Shown here piece by piece: positions 15,483 to 21,477 of a stretch of 26,669 bases of DNA. Source of the DNA: a bacterium (GTDB lineage: Bacteria > Bacillota > Clostridia > Oscillospirales > Acutalibacteraceae); assembly GCA_004560045.1 (NCBI GenBank), contig SFWF01000015.1, positions 1-26,669 on the forward strand, written 5' to 3'. The position numbers and the translations under genes are program-made. The notes under the pieces were generated by a model. That model did no database searches. It worked only from the letters and a program-made list of their open reading frames with translations, and had not been told where the DNA came from. Position 1 is the stretch's first letter, and each line of letters starts with the position of its first letter.

Positions 15483-16097
15483 TTAATCTATTAAGCTTGC
15501 AAAAATAAGCTTGTCGCTTTCCTGAACTATTCGGTTTTTCTCTGAGGATAAATAGGTCTTACCCGAGGCGTCGGTGATCGCGAATAAAAGATATCCCGTA
15601 ACGCTTACGTCGGCTACCCTGTGTCCCGCGAAGGGCTTTCCCGAGGTGTATTCAAACTTTGCGGTATTTATTCCGAAATTAAGTCGTCTTGAAAATTCCG
15701 ATTTAAGCAAAACGTCGGTAATTGCCGCCGAGGAGGTCTTGGTGGGGCATATCGTTTTAAGACCTGCCATTTCGTAAACCGATTCACGCTGAGGGTCGGA
15801 AACGATGGCTACAACGTTATCTATCTTGTATTTTTTAGAAGCAATCTGAGTAACAACAATGTTGAGATTATCGTTTTCGGTAACCACCGCCATTGCCGAG
15901 CAGTCCTTTATTCCCGCCGCCTCTAAAACCTCTATATCTATTGCTTCCCCTTCAACCGCAATACCCGAAAAATCGGTTGGCAAAAGGTCTAATGCGTCTC
16001 GGCTCGAATCGATGATCGCTATTTCGTTGCCGAGCCCCGAAAGGGTCGTAGCGAGGCTTCTGCCGAGAGCGTTACAGCCTACGATAATTATGTTCAT
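15483..16097 (-). CDS. TrkA-like RCK protein with altered nucleotide-binding loop
   Basis: A 204-residue paralogue of the next gene in the operon, with an N-terminal RCK Rossmann domain and a C-terminal TrkA_C domain (VADVSVTGYLLFAITD, ESDKLIFASL). The dinucleotide loop reads GCNALG, so the middle glycine of GxGxxG is asparagine. IAIIDSSRDAL keeps the acidic residue at the end of strand 2. Nucleotide binding may be weak or of different specificity. The ATG follows TTGGAGG, and there is a consensus promoter at 16127-16155. The pair probably assembles together to control potassium uptake by a channel encoded elsewhere. Confidence 0.85.
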   Translation of the reverse strand: MNIIIVGCNALGRSLATTLSGLGNEIAIIDSSRDALDLLPTDFSGIAVEGEAIDIEVLEAAGIKDCSAMAVVTENDNLNIVVTQIASKKYKIDNVVAIVSDPQRESVYEMAGLKTICPTKTSSAAITDVLLKSEFSRRLNFGINTAKFEYTSGKPFAGHRVADVSVTGYLLFAITDASGKTYLSSEKNRIVQESDKLIFASLID

Positions 16098-16126
16098 ATC
16101 TTTCCTCCAAAGAAGTCTTTTACCTT

Positions 16127-16155
16127 ATTATATATCCAAACCTTCTTAAGTTCAA
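16127..16155 (-). promoter_or_regulatory. Promoter of the trkA pair
   Basis: On the minus strand TTGAAC (16150-16155) and TATAAT (16127-16132) are separated by 17 bases and read toward the ATG at 16097. Confidence 0.75.
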
Positions 16156-16178
16156 GAGATTTTATAAAACCTCTTCCG

Positions 16179-16207
16179 TTGACAACCGCTGAGGTTTGTT
16201 GTATACT
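16179..16207 (+). promoter_or_regulatory. Promoter of rpe
   Basis: TTGACA (16179-16184) and TATACT (16202-16207) have 17-base spacing. This is among the best sigma-A matches in the window and sits back to back with the trkA promoter. Confidence 0.8.
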
Positions 16208-16241
16208 GTAAAAGTAAAAATATGTCTCTTTGAGGTGCATT

Positions 16242-16886
16242 ATGGTAAAACTTTCTCCCTCTGTTCTCACAAGCGATTTTTTGACTTTAAAGGAGATCAT
16301 TCCGCAGTTTGAAGCTTCGGGTGTCGATATGCTTCATCTCGACGTTATGGACGGAATCTTTGTCCCCAATATTTCCTTCGGCGTTCCCGTTATAAAGTCT
16401 ATAAAAAAGCATACGAATATACCTCTTGACGTTCATCTTATGATCGACCGTCCTCATAGGTATATAAAGGAATTCGCCGAGGTTGCCGACTGGCTCGGCT
16501 TTCACTATGAAGCAGGCTCCGACGTGGCCGGGCTTCTTAAAGAGATCCGTGCACTTGGCTGTAAATCCTGCCTGACCATCAAGCCTGCAACCGCCCCCGA
16601 AGAGATCTTCGAATATCTTCCCCTTTGCGATATGGTTCTCGTAATGTCGGTGGAGCCGGGATTTGGCGGTCAGAAGTTTATGCCAAACTCCCTGCCTAAG
16701 CTTAAGGCGCTGAAGGCTGAGGCCGAGCGTCAGGGACTGAGTATTGAACTCGAAATCGACGGCGGTATAAACGCCGAGACCGCTCCTCTTGCCGTAGAGG
16801 CAGGAGCCACCGTTTTAGTCGCAGGAAACTATATCTTCTCGGCCGAGGATATTCCCGCTACCGTAAAGAATATAAAGAGCCTATAA
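16242..16886 (+). CDS. rpe: Ribulose-phosphate 3-epimerase
   Basis: A 214-residue TIM-barrel enzyme interconverting ribulose 5-phosphate and xylulose 5-phosphate in the pentose phosphate pathway. Metal ligands and catalytic residues are in place: KLSPSVLTSDF at the N-terminus, His32 and Asp34 in LHLDVMDG, His65 in LDVHLM, VMSVEPGFGGQKF for the phosphate loop, and Asp173 in EIDGGIN. A TTG four codons upstream (16230) is in frame but overlaps the GAGGTG ribosome binding site, so ATG 16242 is the start. Its 3' end overlaps that of the convergent MecA-like gene by six bases. Confidence 0.96.
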   Translation: MVKLSPSVLTSDFLTLKEIIPQFEASGVDMLHLDVMDGIFVPNISFGVPVIKSIKKHTNIPLDVHLMIDRPHRYIKEFAEVADWLGFHYEAGSDVAGLLKEIRALGCKSCLTIKPATAPEEIFEYLPLCDMVLVMSVEPGFGGQKFMPNSLPKLKALKAEAERQGLSIELEIDGGINAETAPLAVEAGATVLVAGNYIFSAEDIPATVKNIKSL

Positions 16887-17420
16887 TTTCGCCGTAAGGC
16901 CAACCGCCTTTTCGGGGAGGATAAGTCGGCCGTATTCCTCGGTCATCGCTTTGTGGCATTCGCCCGTAAGGGTCCTGCCGAAAAACTCGCCTGCAAGATC
17001 GGCTATTTCAAACTCGGCGCAAAGGCAGGGTAGAAGCAGTCTGTATTTCCCCTCGTAAAAATACAGCCTGCCCTGACCGTAAAATTCGGGAAGGCTGAAA
17101 ACAAGCGCCCTTGCCGCATCGGCGAGATTTCCAATGGCTGAAAACTCAAGAATGAAACAGTTTGTTTTAGTCGACCCTTTTCCCTGACCTGAAAAGAATA
17201 TATCCATACCGCCCCGTCGGTTTTTAACCGCTCGTGCGACTATCTCCCTTCTTTTCGGTCGGTAGCCCATATCCCTTACCGCCTTTTTAAGAAGACTTCT
17301 TAAAACATATCCGGTTTTGGGATCTCTGCCCGAGGGCGAGCTTTCTCCGAACAGCCTTGCTACCTCAGAGCGTGTAAGCGAAATTTTTATACGGTCTTTG
17401 TCTATGGGTAAATAGGTCAT
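16881..17420 (-). CDS. MecA-like adaptor protein (tentative)
   Basis: A 179-residue protein that resembles the ClpC adaptor MecA, which delivers targets to the ClpCP protease. The N-terminus KDRIKISLTRSEVARLFG, followed by VLRSLLKKAVRDMGY, matches the MecA N-terminal recognition domain pattern. The end region, with YFYEGKYRLLL and EYGRLILPEKAVGLTAKL, matches its C-terminal ClpC-binding pattern. It is shorter than typical MecA (about 220 residues), with a reduced acidic linker. The ATG has a near-perfect GGAGGT six bases upstream. It is convergent with rpe, overlapping it by six bases with no terminator between. The assignment rests on pattern resemblance only; an unrelated DUF is possible. 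Confidence 0.55.
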   Translation of the reverse strand: MTYLPIDKDRIKISLTRSEVARLFGESSPSGRDPKTGYVLRSLLKKAVRDMGYRPKRREIVARAVKNRRGGMDIFFSGQGKGSTKTNCFILEFSAIGNLADAARALVFSLPEFYGQGRLYFYEGKYRLLLPCLCAEFEIADLAGEFFGRTLTGECHKAMTEEYGRLILPEKAVGLTAKL

Positions 17421-17495
17421 CAGGCTACCTCCGAAATTATAGCGAAAATTATGAGTAAAACCGTCGCCTACGCAAATAATATTTTGGGTGACGGT

Positions 17496-17612
17496 ATGAA
17501 AAAATCAACAAAACAGAGTATAAAACTCTTTTTTAAATCAGCCTTTCTAACCGCTCTCGGCCTTTTGGTTATTGCTATAGGCTTTATGGCTGCGGAGCAT
17601 TTTTTGGGCTGA
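17496..17612 (+). CDS. Small single-pass membrane peptide (38 residues)
   Basis: A short frame encodes a basic N-terminus (MKKSTKQSIKLFFKS) followed by one hydrophobic segment of about 17 residues (FLTALGLLVIAIGFMAA), so it should be a membrane peptide with its N-terminus inside. GGGTGA four bases before the ATG is a moderate ribosome binding site. The frame could also begin at 17451 but has no ribosome binding site there. It ends 23 bases before the phosphohexomutase gene in the same direction and may be cotranscribed. No homologue is recognised; it could be a chance frame. Confidence 0.45.
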   Translation: MKKSTKQSIKLFFKSAFLTALGLLVIAIGFMAAEHFLG

Positions 17613-17635
17613 AAAATATGTAAGGATGATAAATT

Positions 17636-19114
17636 ATGAGTTATAAAGAGCTTAAAAGCGGAACCGACGTCCGCGGAGTTGCGTCGGATAAGGGTGGAAA
17701 GCCCGTAAACCTCACCGACGAGGCCGTTTATGATATCACTTCGGCCTTTGCCACATGGCTTTCTGATAAATACGGCAAAAAAACAAATGAGCTTACCCTT
17801 GCCGTCGGTCACGATTCCCGTATATCCGCCGACCGTATCTCGGCAAAGGTTATAGAGGCCTTATCAAATCTCGGTGTACATATTAAAAGCTGCGGACTTG
17901 CTTCTACTCCCGCTATGTTTATGACTACCGTCGATCTCGGTACCGACGGTGCCGTTCAGATAACCGCAAGTCATCATCCCTTCGATCGTAACGGACTTAA
18001 ATTCTTTACAAAAGAGGGCGGTATCGACGGAAAAGACCTTTCGGCCATAATCGAAATCGCCGATAAGGGCGGCTTTGCTTCCCTTGACGGCGCTACCGTC
18101 GAGGATGTGGACTATATGTCGCAGTATGCCGCAGGCCTTCGCAAAAAGATATGCGACGGAATCGGAAAGAATGAAGGCGAAAAGCCTCTCAGCGGTTACC
18201 ATATTGTCGTTGACGCAGGAAACGGTGTGGGCGGATTTTATGCCTACGACGTTTTAGAGCCTCTCGGAGCCGATATTTCGGGAAGCCGCTATTTAGACCC
18301 CGACGGAATGTTCCCGAATCATATCCCGAATCCCGAGGATAAAACCGCTATGCAGAGCATTACCGAAGCCGTAAAGGAAAGCGGTGCCGATCTTGGCGTT
18401 ATCTTCGATACCGACGTCGACCGCGCAGGCTGTGTTGACTCTACGGGTGAGGAAATAAACCGTAACCGCCTTATTGCCCTTGCTTCGATTATCGCATCGA
18501 ACGGAAGAAAAGGCGCAACCATAGTTACCGACTCGGTAACCTCCGACGGACTTAAGGAGTTTATCGAAAAGGACCTCGAATGTCACCATTACCGCTATAG
18601 ACGCGGCTATAAAAACGTTATCGATAAGGCTATAGAGCTCTGTGCTCAGGGTATCGACTGTCCCCTTGCTATCGAGACCTCAGGCCACGCCGCTTTAAAA
18701 GAAAACTTCTTCCTCGACGACGGCGCATATCTTATCACCAAGATAGTAATCGAGCTCGGACGCGGCCGAGACCTTAACAAGACCCTCGAAAATCTTAAAT
18801 GTCCCGTCGAGGAGCGCGAGTGTCGCTTCTCAATAACCGAGCCGGACTTTAAAACCTACGGACTAAAGGTAATCGACGAGCTTGAAGCCTTCGTTTCATC
18901 CAAGCCCGAAACCTATACCGTTGCCGACGACAACCGCGAGGGACTCCGCGTTTCAACCAAATACGGCTGGTTCCTCCTTCGTCTCTCGGTTCACGACCCC
19001 GTTATGCCGCTTAACTTCGAAAGTGACGAAATCGGCGGAATCAATAAAATGGTCGCCCTTATAAAGCCCTTCTTTGCTTCCTTTGGCGGTCTCGATATTT
19101 CGGCCCTTAAATAA
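17636..19114 (+). CDS. Phosphohexomutase (phosphomannomutase/phosphoglucomutase)
   Basis: A 492-residue member of the alpha-D-phosphohexomutase superfamily, which moves phosphate between C1 and C6 of hexoses for glycolysis or sugar-nucleotide synthesis. The N-terminal SGTDVRGVA is present. The phosphoserine loop is TASHHP with Ser112. The metal loop is DTDVDR (Asp258, 260, 262), where DGDGDR is commoner. The sugar-binding motif is ETSGH at 347-351. The C-terminal phosphate-binding domain includes DNREGLRVS. The ATG has AAGGA ten bases upstream. Whether mannose, glucose or both is used cannot be read, and I give no symbol for that reason. It ends at a strong terminator. Confidence 0.92.
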   Translation: MSYKELKSGTDVRGVASDKGGKPVNLTDEAVYDITSAFATWLSDKYGKKTNELTLAVGHDSRISADRISAKVIEALSNLGVHIKSCGLASTPAMFMTTVDLGTDGAVQITASHHPFDRNGLKFFTKEGGIDGKDLSAIIEIADKGGFASLDGATVEDVDYMSQYAAGLRKKICDGIGKNEGEKPLSGYHIVVDAGNGVGGFYAYDVLEPLGADISGSRYLDPDGMFPNHIPNPEDKTAMQSITEAVKESGADLGVIFDTDVDRAGCVDSTGEEINRNRLIALASIIASNGRKGATIVTDSVTSDGLKEFIEKDLECHHYRYRRGYKNVIDKAIELCAQGIDCPLAIETSGHAALKENFFLDDGAYLITKIVIELGRGRDLNKTLENLKCPVEERECRFSITEPDFKTYGLKVIDELEAFVSSKPETYTVADDNREGLRVSTKYGWFLLRLSVHDPVMPLNFESDEIGGINKMVALIKPFFASFGGLDISALK

Positions 19115-19118
19115 ATCT

Positions 19119-19148
19119 ATATCCCGGCTTTTGCCGGGATATTCTTTT
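19119..19148 (+). terminator. Terminator of the phosphohexomutase gene
   Basis: A ten-base-pair stem ATATCCCGGC/GCCGGGATAT (19119-19128 and 19133-19142) with loop TTTT is followed by TCTTTT. It lies between convergent genes and overlaps the last codon of the minus-strand Cys-rich gene. That gene may use the stem too, but the T-tract on that side is poor. Confidence 0.85.
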
Positions 19149-19959
19149 AGCCCTCGTCTCTGTCCGAGCCGCATCCGCAACCGCTCTTAGGACATCCCTT
19201 AGGGAAGAAATCGGCGGTAGGGAAGTCGATGCGTCTGAATACGTCGCAGGGGGTGTCTGCCGTAAATTCACACTGCTTTTCGGGGATACAGAAATCGTAT
19301 ACGGGTACCAGCATCTGAACCTGACGAATAAGTTGAACCACCGTAAATAGACCGATGGTAACGTAGGCGGCATTTCCCGTATCGGTGGCGGAAAGCTCAC
19401 AGCCTCCGAGGAAATTAAGCACACAAGGAGGAATTGCCGCAAGATTATCGGTTACGGTACCTGCAGGAGCAATTCTTGCCGCAAGGGGAATGGGGCAGGC
19501 AACCTGAACGGTGGCGGTGGGGGAGACGTTTCCTCTGCAGCAGCATACGTCGGCCGCTTCCTCCGTGTCCTTGCTCGTAAAGGTCTTAACGTTACCCTCT
19601 CCGCCGCAGAGAACGACCGTCTTGGTGTAAAGTGCAATACCTCTTACGTCTACGGGGCAACTGCAGGGTCCGTTCGAAATATCGAGATCGATCACGAAAT
19701 AAAAGTTAAGATCGACCGAATAAAATCCGTGACTGAGGTTTACGGGGGTTACGTCGATGGTAACATCTACGACCTCGGCGCCTTTTACCTTAACGCTTGA
19801 AGCCGCGGAAATAAGCGTCTGACCTTCCTCGCAGAAATACACTCTTAAATCCTCAAGGCAATCTCTGTCACAGCAGGAATCGAAAATTCTTCCCGCATCG
19901 ATGCAAACGGCTTCTTTAAAATTCATATTATCTAAACTTCCGTTTTGAGCGTCAGCCAT
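19147..19959 (-). CDS. Cysteine-rich conserved clostridial protein of unknown function
   Basis: A 270-residue protein with 20 cysteines and no signal peptide or membrane segment. CIDAGRIFDSCCDRDCLEDLRV, near the N-terminus, is a motif I associate with conserved hypothetical proteins of Clostridia. Other clusters are DVCCCRG and the tail GCPKSGCGCGSD. The middle is beta-rich and repetitive in style. The ATG at 19959 follows AGGAGGTC; the frame is open to 20001 but without a ribosome binding site. Dense cysteines without export signals suggest a disulfide-crosslinked or metal-binding structural protein, possibly spore-associated. That is an inference only. It diverges from an AraC gene 248 bases away. 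Confidence 0.7.
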   Translation of the reverse strand: MADAQNGSLDNMNFKEAVCIDAGRIFDSCCDRDCLEDLRVYFCEEGQTLISAASSVKVKGAEVVDVTIDVTPVNLSHGFYSVDLNFYFVIDLDISNGPCSCPVDVRGIALYTKTVVLCGGEGNVKTFTSKDTEEAADVCCCRGNVSPTATVQVACPIPLAARIAPAGTVTDNLAAIPPCVLNFLGGCELSATDTGNAAYVTIGLFTVVQLIRQVQMLVPVYDFCIPEKQCEFTADTPCDVFRRIDFPTADFFPKGCPKSGCGCGSDRDEG

Positions 19960-20012
19960 ATAATGACCTCCTGATAAGTATTGAAGCGCGGAAACATCCA
20001 AACTTCTAACCC

Positions 20013-20020
20013 ATTATATG
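20013..20020 (-). promoter_or_regulatory. -10-like element upstream of the Cys-rich gene
   Basis: On the minus strand CATATAAT reads toward the gene at 19959. It contains TATAAT, but no good sigma-A -35 box lies 17 bases upstream. CATATAAT differs by one base from the mother-cell sigma-E -10 consensus CATACAAT, so sporulation control is possible but unproven. Confidence 0.35.
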
Positions 20021-20040
20021 CAAACACTCTCTTTGTGATA

Positions 20041-20081
20041 AAAAAAGCTCTGAATCCTTTCAGCAGTATGACGGCTTTTTT
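20041..20081. repeat. Inverted repeat AAAAAAGC/GCTTTTTT in the divergent intergenic region
   Basis: Eight-base arms at 20041-20048 and 20074-20081 flank 25 bases that contain a smaller inverted repeat CTGAA/TTCAG (20050-20054 and 20059-20063). It may fold as a terminator-like hairpin on either strand or act as an operator. It lies between the two divergent genes, where a terminator would be unexpected. Confidence 0.4.
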
Positions 20082-20125
20082 GACTTTCAGATAAAACAAA
20101 TTTCGAAATAGATAAATATTTTTTA

Positions 20126-20154
20126 TTGTACAGCGCCGTCAGATATGGTAAAAT
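20126..20154 (+). promoter_or_regulatory. Promoter of the AraC gene at 20208
   Basis: TTGTAC (20126-20131) and TAAAAT (20149-20154) are 17 bases apart. The predicted start of transcription is near 20161, giving a leader of about 47 bases. Confidence 0.6.
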
Positions 20155-20165
20155 ATTCTAAAATC

Positions 20166-20202
20166 GTGGTGTGAAAGCTCGCCACTAATTCTTAAGGTGG
20201 TG
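20166..20202 (+). promoter_or_regulatory. Possible translational switch in the AraC leader
   Basis: GTGGTG occurs at 20166-20171 and again at 20197-20202, the second copy forming the ribosome binding site AAGGTGGTGA. CGCCAC at 20180-20185 can pair with either copy through six base pairs (one G-U). Pairing with the first frees the ribosome binding site; pairing with the second hides it. This is a structural reading only. Confidence 0.4.
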
Positions 20203-20207
20203 AACAA

Positions 20208-21131
20208 ATGAAGCATATAACCGTCGGCCGCGAATTTAACAGAGGTAAGATAGCCTTTGTTGAATGTGTTAAAAACGGCCCTCTCGAAAATATTGAAATT
20301 AAGAATAAATGCTTTTTGCTTATTCTTCTGACAAGCGGAAAGCTTGAATTCTCGGTAGGGGAGAATACCGTTTCGGCCTCGGCTCCTTCCTTTATCTGCT
20401 TCGACGAGACCGAAGACCCCGTTCTCCTTAAAAACACCGCCGCAAAATATATATGTATCTATTTTCACCCGAAATATTTAAACGTCAATATGTGCTTCGG
20501 GCTTCTTCGTTCTAAAAGCTATGGGGATATTGCCTCGGTGCACGATATGTTTATGCTGAAGCCCTTTATCGATAAGGTCTACGTTATTCCGATTCGTCAG
20601 ACGGGAGCCGAAAAGATCGAAGCATCGGCAGAATATATGCAAAAAGAGCTTTCCGAGCAACGCGACTGGTATTGGTCCTGCCGCGGCCGCTCCTACTTTA
20701 TGGAAATAATAATTGCTCTTGAGCGTATGTACGGGCTTATGGGCTATATGGTCGACGGAAGCTCGGCCGACTCTGCCCCTGCGGTAGAAAGTCCTCTGCT
20801 TCGTGAGGCTATACTTTATATTGAAAGTCATTACGGCGAGAATCTTACCCTTTCGGATATCTCCCTTGGTGCAGGACTCAACCGTACCACCCTTACCTAC
20901 CTTATGAAAAAAGAGCTTGGCTGTACGGTTATGGAATACCTTATGAATCACCGAATTTCCGTGGCTAAAAAGCAGCTTGCCTTTACCGAGGTGCCCATAA
21001 AGGATATTACCGCAATGGTAGGCTTTAAAACGGTTCAGCATTTCGGACGTGTCTTTAAAGCGAAAACCGAAATGACCCCCGCCGAGTTCAGAAAATCTGC
21101 GGTGGATAAAAGAAAGAAAAATTTCAGTTAA
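20208..21131 (+). CDS. AraC-family transcriptional regulator
   Basis: A 307-residue regulator with an N-terminal sensory region of about 190 residues, including a cupin-like stretch (VGENTVSASAPSFICFDE), and a C-terminal AraC DNA-binding domain. The two helix-turn-helix motifs are LSDISLGAGLNRTTLTYLM and IKDITAMVGFKTVQHFGRVF. The ATG follows a strong AAGGTGGTGA. It lies 12 bases before a small gene and the ABC exporter genes in the same direction, so it is probably the first gene of that unit and its local regulator. It is also divergent from the Cys-rich gene, which could be a second target. Confidence 0.9.
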   Translation: MKHITVGREFNRGKIAFVECVKNGPLENIEIKNKCFLLILLTSGKLEFSVGENTVSASAPSFICFDETEDPVLLKNTAAKYICIYFHPKYLNVNMCFGLLRSKSYGDIASVHDMFMLKPFIDKVYVIPIRQTGAEKIEASAEYMQKELSEQRDWYWSCRGRSYFMEIIIALERMYGLMGYMVDGSSADSAPAVESPLLREAILYIESHYGENLTLSDISLGAGLNRTTLTYLMKKELGCTVMEYLMNHRISVAKKQLAFTEVPIKDITAMVGFKTVQHFGRVFKAKTEMTPAEFRKSAVDKRKKNFS

Positions 21132-21143
21132 GGAGGCTTTTAA

Positions 21144-21455
21144 ATGGGCAAATCGATAGCCGAGCTTAAAAAACAGCTTATACAGGAATTTAATTCTTTA
21201 AATATTCCCGAAATGAAAAGGGTCACCGACCTATATACCCTTAAAGGCTCTTTTATTAACCTTGAATATACTATGCCCGGAGGCCAAAAGGTAAAGCTCT
21301 GGGACGATAAAAAAATATATCTCGGAGCCGAGCTTTGCAAGGAAAGCTCAGACCGCTGCTTCGGCCTTGTAGCCGACGAAAGCTTTTTGCTTGTCTGCGA
21401 GTACGGCGATAACCGAGCCGACCCCGAAATAATACTCTTTAAAAAACGCATCTGA
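21144..21455 (+). CDS. Unknown 103-residue protein
   Basis: I do not recognise this protein. It is soluble, with a predicted N-terminal amphipathic helix (SIAELKKQLIQEFNSL) and then beta-strand-like sequence (SFINLEYTMPGGQKVKLWD, SFLLVCEYGD). It has two cysteines and no motif of a known enzyme. The ATG has an ideal TAAGGAGG, and the gene sits between the AraC gene (12 bases) and the first ABC gene (22 bases), so it belongs to the exporter unit. A role as accessory or sensor for the transporter is an inference from position alone. Confidence 0.8.
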   Translation: MGKSIAELKKQLIQEFNSLNIPEMKRVTDLYTLKGSFINLEYTMPGGQKVKLWDDKKIYLGAELCKESSDRCFGLVADESFLLVCEYGDNRADPEIILFKKRI

Positions 21456-21477
21456 TACTATAAAAAGGAGATAAACG

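Noticed and set aside
14846..15508. A 220-codon plus-strand frame over the trkA genes
   Set aside because: It is a shadow of the minus-strand TrkA gene, without a ribosome binding site or domain.
17436..17441. TATAAT on the minus strand just before the MecA-like gene
   Set aside because: Transcription would start inside the ribosome binding site, and no good -35 box is present.
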